Assembly: GCA_001910725.1 (NCBI GenBank)
Contig: MJGA01000011.1
Span: forward strand, 1 to 64,000
DNA length: 64,000 nt
Direction: 5' to 3'
DNA from: Phanerodontia chrysosporium
Lineage: Eukaryota; Basidiomycota; Agaricomycetes; Polyporales; Phanerochaetaceae
Each line of letters starts with the position of its first letter. The first letter of the stretch is position 1. Made by a program: the position numbers and the translations under genes. This document shows, in pieces, positions 20,793 to 34,016 of this stretch. The notes under the pieces are model-generated. The model was not told the DNA's origin. It did no database searches and saw only the letters and a program-made list of their open reading frames with translations.

Positions 20793-23700
20793 GACTTCAT
20801 GCGCGCAGCACAGTGCCCACCAGATAGTACCCGCAACCCGTCTGGTTCATCTCCTGCATCCGCGAGAGCCTGAGCGTCGGCAGCCTCAAGTTGGCACTGC
20901 TGACCCTCGAGCAGTGACACGGACGCGTTCTCACAGTGCTCTCGCACACCGCCGTTCGACATCCTGCTGCACTGCCGAGCGTGAACGTTGTTGGGATGTC
21001 CGATGCCCGGGCCGGGCGGGACTCTTACTCCTGCAGAACGCACCCTCAGAGCATCCGCGCCATGGCCACGAGCCCTGGTCCGCGTGCTCAGCGCGCTCGC
21101 GCCATCTCGCACAGACACCTCCCCGTGCATCGCTGCGTGCCCGTCCATCTTTGGCTTCACCTCGGCGCTATAGCCTGCCCCGGCATTGCAGTCATGCTCC
21201 TAACCACCGACAGCGTTGCTGCCGTTACGAGCATGCAGTGTGCCATACGCCCGATCTCTCTTTCTCTTTCTCTCTCGCGTGCTGTTGCCTGGGAAGCGTA
21301 ATAAACTCGAGCTTTCGTTCCCGGGCGGCGGGTGCGATCTGGCACGAGTCGCCACGTTCCCGGAGCTCATGCGGCCAAGTTCGCAGTCTCGATGGGCGCT
21401 TCCGCTCGTGCCTCTTGCCAGCAACCTCGTCGCCGCCGACACCCTCCATACTGCCCTGCGCGTCGACTTCTCAAGCACACAGTGTCATGCACACACACAC
21501 ACACACGCCGACGTTTCGTTCTCAATCGCTCGACCCTGGGGCTGCCCTCTGCCCCGGCCGGCAGCGTCCGTGGCACACTGAACCCGACGCGGCGACCACT
21601 TCGGCGGCGACTTGCGACGACGTAAGCCGACTTGGCCAGCGTTTACAGTCACGCGCGGCAGGCGGGCGGACGACAACGACCGAACTGTTTGCTGGTGCGT
21701 CTTTCGGCGTCTTCGAGCGTCGCACGCGCTGCCTGACTCCTCAGACATCCAAGTCCCCAACTCACGGGCGAAACTCGAACCCTCAGCAGGCTGAGCACAC
21801 GCCGAGCACTCGCCACGTCGCCAACAGCCGCGCTCCCGGCGCTGCACGGCCAGCGGACCGAGCTGCTGCCTCCTGGGGCGCGGCGACCCCCCTGGGTAAG
21901 TCAACCGCGCTGTCCCGGCCGTTCGCGCCCTTCCGCCTGCTGATGCTGATCCAGCTCAGGTCTACGGTAAACACACGAACGCAAAGTCTGGAAACAAGCT
22001 GGCCGCGTTCTCCGTGCCGCCCACGGGCGTTGCCGCTCCGTATCCGCCTGCCGAGCTGCGTCCGGGACGAATCAAAGACGGGCAGCGTCTCGTGGTCGCA
22101 AACCTCATGCGGCGGCGGCGGCGGCGGTGGCGGCGCAACGTACGGTCTGCGTCCGCGCGCCGCATTCGAGCCGGCGAGCAGAAAAACGGGCCTTGTGCGC
22201 CGTCAGTCGAGGAGCGCGAGACGCGGGCAGCACGCACCGAACGAACATCTGCGAACGCGGCCGTCGCGAGCTTCTGTCTCCGGCTTGGACTCCTGGCCGA
22301 CAGCCGCAGACTCGAATGCGAGCCCGTCGAGACGTTTTTCGCGGCACAGGGGCACGCCGTTGGCGAAGACTGCAGACCCTCGTCAGCGCAGCGATCACGG
22401 GCACGGAGAGGAAGAGACACCTACTACGGTGCTCGGAAGCGCGACGCTCGGGCACAGACACTTTGGAGAGAGCGAGCGGGTGGACGCTGCAGACGCGAAT
22501 CCGAGGGAAGGGACGTCAGTGTCCCTCGCACGGGCCTGAAGGCAGCCGACCGGTGTGCCATGGCCGCGCCGAACTCGCGATGCAGTCGTGTCGAGCCCTG
22601 GACCGCGAATGTCAGAGACGAGCACCGATGGGTGACACACGAGAGGAACCACGCACCGCCAATGGCACGAGGGCGCCGTGGACGACGCGCCGCGACGTCG
22701 AGAGAGCCGACTCGCCGCTGGCGGCTACGGGAGGCAAAGTCTTAGGCGACGAGATTAACGGCAGGCCTGACGGTGCCCAGGGCATGACATACCAGCGGTT
22801 CGATCATGTGTAGCCATGTACGACGTTAGGAGAGGTGGCCCTGGTAGGGAGGATGTGTGTCAGAGGACGTCACAAGTAAAATATAAACGTACATTGCTGC
22901 TATTGTCCGGGTCATGCAGGACTGTAGGCAAGAACCAAGACTTCTTCAGTTTGCGTAAGGGCAGGACTGTCCGACAATGCAAGTGCCGCGTCAGCAACGC
23001 AGCTGCAGCAAATAGAGTGAAGACACCGACCAGAGTATATTGGGCAGACCGCCCCTCGGCGATCGAGCTCGGTAGCTGTTACGCCATGTAATGGAGACAA
23101 TGGACCATGACAAATGCCATGCACCGCTTCCTCGAAGTGCAGGAGATCCGGTGGGGCCCCTGCCTTCATGAAGGGCACTTGAAAGTTACCCAGTGAGAAA
23201 GGATAACAGTAGCTACTACATACTACGGGTTTACGAAAGTATGATACATGCAAGTAGAACGACAGGATAATGGGACAAGTACTACGATTGTGCAAGTACC
23301 AATTTTCATATCTGCGCAGAAAACTGGAGTTGTCAGACGCTTGCTGGGATCGGGAAGCAGTGGAGACATGGACGTACCACCGTGCCATCACGGGGCCGAA
23401 CGCAATGAACGGCCTGCATGAGCAGATAGCGGAAGACACCGGTGACGTGGCGAGGTGCCTCCTTCGTACATCGTAGCGTCAGCTCGGTCGTGATTGTGAC
23501 GAGGTGTCGACCAGCACGCGTGCCTGCCGAACGGACGTCGGATGCCGTGACAAGCGAAGTACATGGTGACACTACTCACGGGCCCATCGGAGTCTGGGGA
23601 GTCGGGGCATCAACCGTACCGAACGCACGATCGCAGTGACAAATGGCTGTCGCCGCTACGTCTTTGTGCAAACGTTCCGGGGCCCTGGAGAGGTGGAGCG

Positions 23701-24100
23701 GTGTACATTAGTATAAGACCTGTCAGTGAATAGCTTGCCGATCACGCACATCTGCAAAGTCCTTGACCGCAGCGGGGGGATCGGCATATCAAAAAACATC
23801 GAAGCCGTGCGGCCCGGTGGTGGTGATGGTACTCTAGGCGCAGCTCGGTCAGTGTGATGTTCTCACTGCAGTCGTACTGATTATGCTTTACTGACAGGAC
23901 GAGACGGAGACCCGGGGGTCCAGTCGGTCATCACTACCGCGAAATCGTCCCGACAGATCGACGGATGGTCCTCATGCAGATCCAATGTCGAGATTGGGTT
24001 GCAGACCTGCAGCACGTCAGATATCACTTGCCTGCACGACGATCAGATTGCATAGTCGCACCTTACAGTCTGAGGGCAGTGGAACGCCTATGTCTTGGGA
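20793..24100. other. GC-rich non-genic region
   Basis: A 587-codon open frame at 20776-22539 is Arg/Ser/Pro-rich, overlaps a transporter relic in another frame, and is judged spurious. A short (CA)n run lies at about 21490-21506. No gene is supported. Confidence 0.55.
21078..21201 (+). pseudogene. decayed fragment of a CNT nucleoside transporter
   Basis: The DNA matches the 3' coding end of the transporter gene (16420-16545). The first 30 or so bases, around GTGCTCAGCGCGCTCGCGCC, are nearly identical. Later blocks GGCTTCA, CCGGCATTGC and TCATGCT match in order. Translation keeps VLSALAPSR and FGFTSAL and then meets a stop. The remainder of the gene is not detectable, so this is an old fragment in reading orientation plus. 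Confidence 0.6.
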
Positions 24101-24109
24101 ATGTGGTGG

Positions 24110-27100
24110 AGTAGGGGTTCAATAAGATATGATCGGGTTCGCTTACCTCGAAGTCCGGCACTCCGTCGAGTCGAGGATTAGTGTAAGATCTGCGACGACG
24201 GCATGGAGAGGAAGAACTTGAGTTGGGATTTGGAGATACACGGCCTGAAACCGCAGTAAGTATGTTGAGAAATACCGTCTACCGTTAACAAAGGGGATAC
24301 TTACCACACCCAAGGGGCCCGTGTGGGCGCGAGCAGCCTGGCAGTCACTGAAAGGGCATGCCTGAGGATTCAAAGGGCGGTGAGCACAAGCTCATGGCCA
24401 CCAAGCAAGATAGCTTACCTCGGGATCGGCAGCGTTGGGTGAAGGCCGGTGTCAGGGCTGAAGGAGGCGGTTGATGGCGGCTACAGGTAGAATTGCGAGG
24501 CACACGCTGAGGGGTCGCGTAGTGGTCAGCAAGCGAAAGTGTCCTGAAACGAATGATAAATGACGGCGTACAGCAATTACGGCATCAACAGGACCCAGGC
24601 CTCTGGCCGGGCGGCCGCAACCGTCGAGAAGTCGTAACAGCAACGAGGACAGACCGGCGTCCTTGGGCAAAGGCCGCGGCACCTTTGATAGTCGAATGTC
24701 AAGGCTGCTGACCAGCCTGAGGCGTACATCGGAGCCTGTCGGGTGGTATCAATAGATGTAGATGCGAGCGTGTGGATTGCTTACTATGGGTATCAGCGAC
24801 GAAATAATTGATTTGGCGGTATTGACGGCGAGATCTCGCCAACTCATAGAAGGTCCCGGGTAAAAGTCACGGAAGCAGCGAGCGAGGCCGGGTTTTGCCA
24901 AGCCCGCGTCTGTATTTCGCCAGTGCACACCGTCCCGGCAGACTGGGGATATATGCTGCGAAAGGGTTCGGCATGAAACGACCGCATTCACGTTAATAAT
25001 GACTGCTTACCTAGCAAAGAACTTGAGTTGGGATTTGGAGGGTTGTCACCAGCTGCAATAGTGTAAGTACGTCAAGGCGTTCTGTCAGAATACATCTCGC
25101 TTACTAGAGACGGAGAAGCATTTCACGGGACTCGGAGGCGCGGTGCGAGTGCCGGTTGTTTCGAAGAGCAGCGACAGGGACGGCCTTGGCCGACTGACGG
25201 CGGCGGCAATGAAGTTGGCGACGGCACGGCGGCTACATCTTGGGAATGAGGCTGAGTAAGGGTTCAACGAGATGGGATCGGGTTTGCTTACCTCGCTATC
25301 TAGCGTCCCGTCAAGAACTGACGGCGGCCGGAGTGACCGTTCCACTCCCGGTGCCGGAACGACCCGAGTCAGGTGAATGGCGTGGAGGATCTTGTACGAT
25401 GGCTTGGAGAAAAGAACTTGAGTTGGGATTCGGAGAGACACGGCCTGTAATCACAGTAAGTACACCGAGAACGCGGATTACTGCGAATCTCGAGGACACT
25501 TACCGCTCCTTTGTTGTAATGGAAGCGGGGCCATACAGTGGTATTGGACGCGGACGCATCCGCTTGAGCGAGCAGCTTGCAAAGTGACCCCCCGGTATGC
25601 TTGAGAATTCAACGGGCGATGAGTGTACGCCATCAGTCACCAAGCGATATCGCTTACCTCGCGCTCGGCAGTGTTAGTATAAGGCCGACGTCGGGGCTGA
25701 AAGAGCCGGTCGGCGGCGGCTATAGCCAGGAATGCGTGGCACAGGCTGAGGGGTCGCGTAGTGGTCAGTAAGCGAAAGCGTCTGATAGGGAATGATACAT
25801 GACAGCGTACCTTTGGATTTGGAAGCAAAGAACTTGAGTTGGGGTTGAAAGGAGAACTGTCTCATCGTGGGCTTGGATGCGAATTTGGCAACTACGGCGG
25901 CCCACCGTAGCAGATACCACTAACCGGATATCAAAGACAGCGATCATGATGACAATAATAGCATGCCTACCTGAGACTTCGGTGCACGAGTTGGCCATGG
26001 CCGGCAGAGAACCACCGCGACTGGGACTTTGTACCACGGCCGGGCCTATGGCGTACCTACCAGATCAATCTAAGATGAGTCTATGCCCTCGTTTGCCAGA
26101 TGAAAATGCATACCCGGCGAATACTAGACCGAATAACTTGAGTTAGGGCGGAAGGGACTGGTCGACATCGGCTACTGATGTCTTAGTGCTGTAAAGAACG
26201 CTGGAGATTGCCGAGGCGTACCTGAAATCGCAGCAAAGAACTTGAGTTGGGATTTGGAGAGACAAGGCCTGTAACCACAGTAAGTACATCGACGAATGCC
26301 TTTGACCACGAATACCAAAGGCACTTACTGCGTTTCTTACGGGGATGCGAACAGAGACAACGCGGTGGCATTGAACACGCACACCCACCCAAGCGAGCAG
26401 CTCCTGAAGCGGCCCGTGCGGGCACGAGCAGCCCAGCAGTCACTGGGACGGCGTACCTGAGGATTCAACCGGCAGTGAGCGAAAGGTCTTGGTCACCATG
26501 CGAGATCGCTTACCTTGGGCCCGGCAATGTTGGTGAAAGGCCGAAGTCGGGCTTGGAGGAGCTGGTCCGCGGCGGGTATACTAGCTAGGGACGCGAAGCA
26601 CACGCCGAGACGTCAGGTAGTGATTAGCGAATGAAAGCATCCGACGGCTGATGATAACTGGCGGCGTACCTCCGTGTTTCGAGCGAAGAATTTGAGTTGG
26701 GGTTCAAAGGCGATCTATCTGCCTGCAAATCGTAGTGAGCACGTCCGAATGTGCTTGACTGCGAATTTAGTAACTACTGCGGCCTTCCGTAGCAGATATC
26801 GCTGACGGGATTTCAAAGACGGAGATCACGATGATGCTTACCAGAGCGTGCGGTGCACGAGGCGTCCACGGTGCCGGCTGACGACCGCCGCAACCGAGAC
26901 TTTGTACGAAGGCCAAGTCCATGGTGTATCTGCTAGATCAATCGCAGATGAGTCTAGGCTCTTGATTACCAGACGAGATCGCGTACCCGGCGAATAGAGC
27001 GAAGAACTTGAGTTGGGGTGCAAGGGACCGGCCGACATCGGCTACTGACACAGTCAGTCCTGCGAGCATTTCGAGATCGCCGAGGGGTACCTGAGATTGT

Positions 27101-27240
27101 GGCAAAGAACTTGAGTTGGGATTTGGGGAGTAGTCGGCTGTTCACAGCAGTAAGCAGGTTGAAATCACTCGGGAATGATCGTTCTACTGACCGTGTTTCG
27201 CAGTTAAATGGCCGTATGCTTGAGTTAGGACTGGGGAAGC
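24110..27240 (-). repeat. tandem array of repeated exon-like modules
   Basis: A degenerate unit of about 825-870 bp (one interval is 1.2 kb) is repeated three to four times. Inside it the 16-mer AAGAACTTGAGTTGGG or close variants occur ten times, at 24212, 25017, 25412, 25828, 26132, 26236, 26686, 27002, 27105 and 27215. Read on the minus strand, most copies lie in 45-90 base blocks that end at GTACGC or GTAAGC donors and follow TAG or CAG acceptors. A second recurring block reads PP-T-SFSPD-GL-PTLP (24423-24485, 25660-25725). Block lengths do not keep one phase, so a functional protein is not established. Confidence 0.7.
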
Positions 27241-27470
27241 TCATCGGCGCAGGCTGAGGGCTGACCGCCATGCGGCCGGGTTCGCCATATATCGTGCAGG
27301 ACAGTGATGCGCCGTCGGAAGACCCAGGCCGGGGGTGTCGATCTCGAAGTGCGGCTGCCGGACCCCGCGGTTGAAAGGGTCGCCGTGGCTGAACGCGATG
27401 GGCGACGGATGACGTCTGTGGGGTCGGTGTGCATCTCACGGCGCAGACGGCGCGGTGCGGGTGCAAGTGC

Positions 27471-27539
27471 AAAGAGAGGGAGAGGAGAGGAGAGGAGGAG
27501 AAGAGGAGAGGGAGAGGAGAGGAGGAGAGGAGAGGGAGA
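27471..27539. repeat. polypurine (GA-rich) tract
   Basis: A stretch of about 69 bases is composed of only G and A on the plus strand, built from irregular GGAGA/GAGGA repeats, in otherwise mixed GC-rich DNA. Confidence 0.85.
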
Positions 27540-27559
27540 CGAGAGTGAGACGAGAGCTG

Positions 27560-30530
27560 CTGAAGACGAGAGGACGAGCGACGCACCTTTTATCCATTCC
27601 CGAGGGCCTGCGCACGGGCCTCCTCGCACCCACGCCATGCCACGCTCGCGTCCCTGCCCGTCCTGCCCGTCTCACCCGTCGGCTGCACGCACGCCTGGCA
27701 CGAAAGCAGGGCAGGCCGGATGCCGTACGCGCGGCGGCTGGGGCTGGACCGTGATGGTGGCGCGCGCTGGGGCAGCTAGCCGAGAGCAGTGTCCGCGTTG
27801 GGGTGTCTCCGGGAGCGAAGCGAGGGTCGAGGAGCGGGTCTCCTGAACGCGCCGTGCGTCGTTCTGCCTCTGTATGTGCGTGCAGGGCGGGAACGTCAGC
27901 GTCGAGAGAGGATAGGGCAGCGCAGTCACACACCGATAGAGACAGCTCTAGGCGCACCCGACGTGTCTGCACCCTGGTCACCCATCTGCCATCTATCCCG
28001 TCGCGTTCGCGTCTGCTTGGCAGAGAGCGGCGCGTTTCCGGTGTCTCCGTTTCTCCTGCGCGTACCCGCCGCTTCGTCAATGGCATTGCCTCCGTCTTTC
28101 AGCCGCCCGCCAATGCGCGTCGAGGCCTGGAGCCCCGCGTGGGGCTCTGCGCTCCGCGGCAGGCCGTCCCATTCGTCGCAACGGTAGACACCGAGCTCTT
28201 GGCGAGTTCCAGAGACATACGATGGTGATTGTTCATGCATACCGTCCGAATTGCATCTGGAAGCGATGCGGGACTGGCAAGGAGTCTTGCGGGTGTCGAC
28301 GAGGGCGGCAGTCGAAAGCGAACCATTTGCAGGCGCAGCGTCGGCGGCGGCGCCCGCGTGGGCGCACTGGCGCGGGCTTCGTGGCGCAGACTCCGATTGG
28401 GCGCTCTCGTGCCGCTTATCGCAGCGGGTTCCAGGCTCTCGCACGGCCGTCGTGTCGGCCGCGGAGTGGTCATGTCCGGGGTCACAGAGGCTCCCGAGGG
28501 TGTGCTTGTCAGTAAATAAAACAGAAGATGATGTTCTTCGGCCTGCAGAGGCGGCACTGCCAATGCTGCCACTGCAGGCCTCTAAGTGTGGAGCCCTGGG
28601 CACAACTTGCCCAGGCGCAGTCAGCTCGTGGGCACACAAAAAACTAAGGGTGTATTGCTGGTGCAGAGGCGTGTCGCTGGGAAAGCTTGAGGCACACTCT
28701 GCGGGCTGTTGTGCCAAGTCGGTCTCGGCTTCGGGAGCCTGGGTCTGTGCGGGAGCCCCTGCAGGGTCCGATCAAACGCGGTGACTGACCGGGCATGCCA
28801 GCGCATGATGACCAGACTGCGGACGGGCCCAGACGTCGTCAGGCCGAGGACGTCTGAGTGCGTCCGCAGCTTGGCAAACACCGGGTTGCCTCTGTCCACC
28901 ACTCTGGCAGTCTTTCGCTCTCCCGACACGTCCCACACCTCACCACATGCGGCACACAAACACTCTGGGATTCAGACGACACAGACGGGACACCTACAGG
29001 CATGAGAATTGAGGTGCGTGGCACAGTGCTTTGGTGCCCATGCCATGCCGCTGACCTGTTTATGTGCACAGAAAGACCTCGGAACGCCCGCACACCACCA
29101 GCCAGTCGATGTCGCACCGTACGAAGCAGTCAGCAAATTAAAACACCGACACAGAGCTGACCAGGCAACGGAAGCGACAGAAGAGCGCACTGCAGCCACA
29201 CCGCCATGCTTCACATGTCACGCATGGCGCCACGGAACTGCAAGCAGACGTTCTCAATGCTGCTCAGCCAGCACTCGCCGCAACAGGAGATGAGCATGCA
29301 CGGGCAAAGCCGGAGTGGCGGCGGCAGCAGCAATTTCGGCTGTGAATTTCGACGTCCGGCGAGCGAGGCATGTCGTGAAGGCCCAGGACTTGAACACACC
29401 CGGCGATGGCGACGACAGCATGCCTGGCAGGCCAGCACTAGCGAGATGGTCCGCCACCATCTCGAGGGCGGCGTTCGGCGAGGCCTGGGAGTGCAAGCGA
29501 GCTGCTGCGATGGCGTGCTCGGACGTCGACGTCCGGCGACTCTGCTGCTCGACGTGCAACAGGCGGGCAGGCGACGACGGAGATCTCAACTGGGAAGATG
29601 GCGATTGCGGGCGCGAGCGAATGGCGGGATGAGGAGGTGCGTGCGGCGACACGCTCTCGGGGCCGTCACCTCCCGTCGAGCACCATCGGGCGATACACCG
29701 GTCGCGTCGTTCCATGGCCGACAAGGCTCTGCACGCGCGCGCCGCCACCGCCGTCGCCGCGTCGTGTCGCGGGCACCTCTCCGGGTCATCAACTGCCATC
29801 GAGCGGCGGCGAACCCATCGTCGTTGCCGTCGTTTGCGTCGTGCATCGCAGGCACCGCACGGGTGGCTCGAGCGAGGGTGACGGAGCGGCAGCGATGGCG
29901 AGGCCCTCGGGGTCGTTGACCTTTGGCTGAGCCCGTGAGCAGGCATCACTCGACTTGCGGGGATCTGCAGCACGCTCGCGAACGAGGCCAGGTGACGTGG
30001 CCAGACGGGCGCCGGTGGCTTTGCAAGTGTCAGCAGAGGCGTACATGGAAGGCGAGCGAGGACGCACGCACCGAGCGAGCTGCGAGACCGAGGGCAGCGG
30101 CTAGTAGCAGCCGGGGAGGGTCGTGCGGCGCCGCATGTCTCTGGCGACTCCAAGGGCGATCAGCTCGTCGTCGAGCACAACTGCACGACCACGACAGAGG
30201 TGGCGGGCGCAGGACGGGTGCACGGGCGGAAACGTCGTTGTCGACGAGTGCAGCACCTTGCAAACCTTGCGAGTGTGAGCAAAGGTGCAGATGACAATAT
30301 ACGAGCAGTAGAACAACGTACCAAGCACGCCGGCCGTGCAACTGCGTGCGCAAGTGCGACTTGGGAAGTGCGCCAGGAGACTGAGCACAGGAAGCGAGGG
30401 CGTGGATGACGTAGCCGGTCTGTAGCCATAGCCGTAGCCGCCCCAGTGCGACGTTTTGAAATCCATGGTGCGACGTTTTGAAATCCATGGTCGTAGAGGT
30501 TCGTTTGTAGCTCGCAACGATCGACGCGTC
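27560..30530. other. GC-rich non-genic region
   Basis: Many overlapping open frames exist on both strands, all of low-complexity Arg/Ala/Ser composition and without motifs or consistent splice structure. Nothing is supported beyond the direct repeat at 30446-30489. Confidence 0.5.
30446..30489. repeat. 22-bp perfect direct repeat
   Basis: Two adjacent identical 22-bp units, 30446-30467 and 30468-30489, contain GCGACGTTTTGAAATCC. They lie about 50 bp before the left limit of segmental-duplication copy 2. Confidence 0.85.
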
Positions 30531-30536
30531 ACCGGC

Positions 30537-31566
30537 GAACCACGTCACGCACTCGCTTGATTGGCGCCCAGAGGAACGAACGATCATGGCTATCTTCGAC
30601 GCTCTGCCCGCCCTGTCCGGGCTGTCATTCTTTCCTGAGCACACCATCGACACCGACATCGCGACTGACTTGTCTCCCGAGCTTGCCAGAACCCCCCAGC
30701 GGCACACGCTCGAGCGGTTCGCACTCTGCCGCCAGAAGGGCAGCTCGGTTCTCCGCTCTCTGTGTCTCTTCGGCCGCATCGACCACCTGGCTCTGCTCCG
30801 GATCGACTGTACGGACGACACAGAAGATGCGCTCCTGCTAGCGTCCGCGCCTCACCTCGCAGTGCGCGAGCTCACACTGGACGCACACGACCTTCCGCTG
30901 CTCGCGCCGCTCGCCAGGATCCTTGTCCCCGGCGTGCTCGCGTCCGTCTCCGTCCAGGACATGTGCTGCTGGCCCGGGGGACGCGAGTATGCGGCGCTGC
31001 ACCCGTTCTTGATGGCCGTGGGCGCGGATCTCGAGAGGCTGGAGCTCGCCGTCCCGAGCGTCGTCTCGTCGTCGCGGTGGGCCGCAGGCGGTGCGCCTAC
31101 ACAAGCCCGTCCACGCAGTGTACCAGCTGACCGGTCTGTTCGCAGTCGACCTGCGCCTGGGAATCCCGCTGGACGTCTGTTCGCGGCTGCGCGAACTCCG
31201 CATCTCGTGCAGGAGCTGGCAGGTGCGTCGTGGGCGGCGAGCAGAATGCATGAGCTCATGTGCACGCAGGAGAACCTTCCGCGGGTGTGCGCCGTTTTCC
31301 TCGCGGCCTTGCCACCGTCGATACGCCGCGTCTGCCTCGAGCTGCTCATCCCGCCCTCTAGGCGGGCGCCGTACCGCCTCGCGTTCGCCAACACCGCCCT
31401 TGCACCCGTCTGGCAGCTCCTCGATCGCGCCACCGCGCCGTACGCGGGCCTCCACGTCGTCGAGGTCGTCGCGCCGTTCGAGCACGGCGCCCCGCCCGCG
31501 GGGTTCCTCGCCGGCTGTTCTCCAAGCTTTCGGCAGGTGCTCAGGATTACGCGTGTGCTGGACTAG
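30537..31566 (+). pseudogene. F-box gene copy lacking the F-box
   Basis: This copy of 17250-18281 retains the leucine-rich part but not the first 90 or so codons. An in-frame ATG exists at 30586. Both splice site pairs are retained (exon ends near 31093, 31224 and 31272), intron 1 is two bases longer, and the frame reaches the same stop. The first intron can be read through without a stop, giving a 326-codon continuous frame. It could yield a truncated protein but has no F-box and probably no native promoter. Confidence 0.7.
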
Positions 31567-33290
31567 TGGTGAGGGCTGAGATGACGTCTAGCAGTGGATG
31601 TTGCGGGGTGCACACCTGTGTTGGATGATCGGTGCGCTCTTTGTCTGGCTGCCTGTCATGTAGCGATGTACAAACGTGCGTGTCCATATGTATCGGTACA
31701 CCCAGCATGCTGCGTCGCATCTCCCTGAGTTGACATATTGTAGGAGCTCTCTCGGGTACCTCCAACGGGATGGGGGGGCCCACAGACGAGCCATGCACGG
31801 ACCACCACGCATTCCATATATAGATCTATCACGCGTGCCCGGTAACTGCCGAGACCAGTTGCCGAACGTTTCGCCCCCAGAGCATCGTCCACCTCGTCTT
31901 GCTCGTCGTGGCGGCATGCCCAGAGGTGAGTGAACCGATTGCCCGAGTTTATTATGTAGCTGTAGCCAAAACATAATGAATAAGTACAGTTGAAACTCAG
32001 ACATCGTGTAGGCACCCTCCCGTGACGGAGCTTGACGATGCACGCTTCCCCGCCCTCGCGGTTCCCGCAGGTACTCATACTGGACGTGGTTGACGAGCAC
32101 GAAAATAGGGACATATCAAAAACCGCAGCTCCGTTGCAGCTTCTGGATTTTGCAGCCGTGCCGAATGGGATGCAGGGTCCGCTCCCAGGTGCCACGACGC
32201 ACTCAAGGGCTCTTTACTGCCACAGCGGCTGCGCCCCACGCCATCTGCCTCTGTGCCCACCGCACGGGCACGCCCCTCCCGTACCAAATTGCGAGTTCAT
32301 GGCGCATCTGCGGCAGGTGGCTCTGTTCGCATCCCTTCCCGTGTACGGGCCGTGTTTCTGCGGCCACCTCGTTGGGCACATCTCCGAATGCTTCCATGGC
32401 CGGATACGCATGCTTTTCCGCGACAACGGCTCTCTGGTTCGGAGTCCGTACTATGAGACCCACAGGCAGGGTAGGGAGCACACGCCGCGGTGATTGGACA
32501 GCGTCCTGTCCTGTGTTCTCCTCAAAGGCAACACCTCACGCGCCGCGCATGTTTGTGCAGACGTCGCAGTTGGACGGCAGCTCCGGCTTTCCCCTAACTC
32601 CCTGCTCGCCAAGCCTGGCTTCCATTTGCTGTGGCAAGTTTGCTTTCAAACTTCCCAGTGCATGGCAGGCCGACAAGTCCGAGGGCAGACAAATATATGG
32701 AGGTTGTGGTAGGACACTTGGCTATGTTTGTGCCGTTCCCTGCTTGGCTGTTAAAGTCTACAAATTGACCCTGTTCTTCCGAGCGCAGAATACGTTATGT
32801 GCAGCCGTTGTAGCCGTTTCTTCTCGCGGTTGTCTAATTTTCACGCGGTCGCCAAGGAGATAGGTTGTCATTTGCATAACCCTTCTCGATGCGGCTGACG
32901 TCTTCCCGGTGCAGCAACGAGCTGGCGCGGCCCAAAGGACGCGCATATACCCACCTCTCGGCTCAGCCAGCATGTGCATTGTGACGACACCACACGATGG
33001 CGTGGTGGAGCCCCAGCTGGAGGCGGCCTTTGCCCGCAAATAGCACTACGGCTGCCCTGGCTGCCGACGGGAAGCGCTTGGGCGGACAGGCGTGCCTGGG
33101 ACAGCTGCTCCGCACGACGTCTCGGCGGGGATGTGTCATGCGCGCCTCGTCACGGCATCGCGTCGCGGGCTGGGCGCAGGCCCACGGCGCGTCTAGGCGC
33201 ATTCGAGCCCTCTGGCCTTTAAGGGCAGTCGCCTTCCCGTGTCACGCCGCCCTGCGATTGGCTGGCACGCGTTGACCACCACGAGCAGTC
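30537..33290 (+). repeat. segmental duplication, copy 2 (left part)
   Basis: Copy of 17250-20579 ending in GAGCAGTC at 33283-33290, which is the left TSD of the KDZ element. It lost about 620 bp by fusion of the two tandem units present in copy 1 and shows small indels near 33160-33230. No separate gene was identified between 31567 and 33290. Confidence 0.85.
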
Positions 33291-33642
33291 CACCTGATCG
33301 TCCCCATCATTGGGCCTTATCAGCCTTTCCATCGGACTCCGACTCCGGGGCGTTTGGCCTTCGATTTCGGTCGATTTGCGCGCTCTTTGGTATCTTCTTG
33401 CTAATTATGCTCGGGTAGCCCTCCTCCCTCGTCCCTCCCGTCGTCAACCGTCGGCATCCCGCCCCAGGCCCCACGTGGGCGCCGCGCCGTCCTGCCGCTC
33501 GGCCCCAGCGCCGTCCCCTTTCCATTCCTGGTCGTCCCCCCGCCCTGTCTCTTCGCTGAACCCGGCTACCGGCTTCCCCCGGTGCCCGCTTGCCGGTCCC
33601 GCCCTCCCGCCGTTCCGCCCTGCGCCACAAAGCCCAGCGCTT
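33291..33642 (+). repeat. KDZ left terminal inverted repeat
   Basis: These 352 bp are the reverse complement of 44375-44726 with no mismatch seen. The interior is rich in C and contains CCACGTGGG at 33470-33478. A continuous frame crosses it in both copies; I treat it as incidental. Confidence 0.95.
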
Positions 33643-34016
33643 TCACAGCGAATGTCGCTCCGCGCTTTGCGCGGCAGCCGGCTCCAATGTGTAAGCTTAA
33701 ATAGTGTGTATCAGCCCTCGAATAGTTTGCCTATACCAGACAGAATCCATGTGCCTCACTGTATTTCCTGGGGGTAATCGAGGTTTGTTTACCGGCACGT
33801 GATCATCCGTGTGAACTTGCGCCTAGCGCCCGCCGCAGCTCGCGCGAGAGCGCGCTTCACTCTCGACTTACTGGTGCATACGACCGTCGCCCACCGGCAA
33901 CTCTCTGCCCTCTCGCTCATGCATACAGCTGCCCTCTTCTTTCTGCCTCGGATTTGGTCCCGTTATTTGCAGTTTGCCTCACCCCTCGTTGCCTTCCACG
34001 TACCCTATCCACGACG

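Noticed and set aside
20776..22539. A 587-codon open frame on the plus strand
   Set aside because: Composition is dominated by Arg, Ser, Ala and Pro as expected for GC-rich non-coding DNA. There is no motif or intron structure, and it overlaps a transporter relic in another frame.
33310..33777. A 155-codon frame crossing the KDZ inverted repeat, repeated at 44243-44707
   Set aside because: Its conservation only reflects the identical inverted repeats. The translations diverge at once outside them and are Pro/Arg/Ser-rich.
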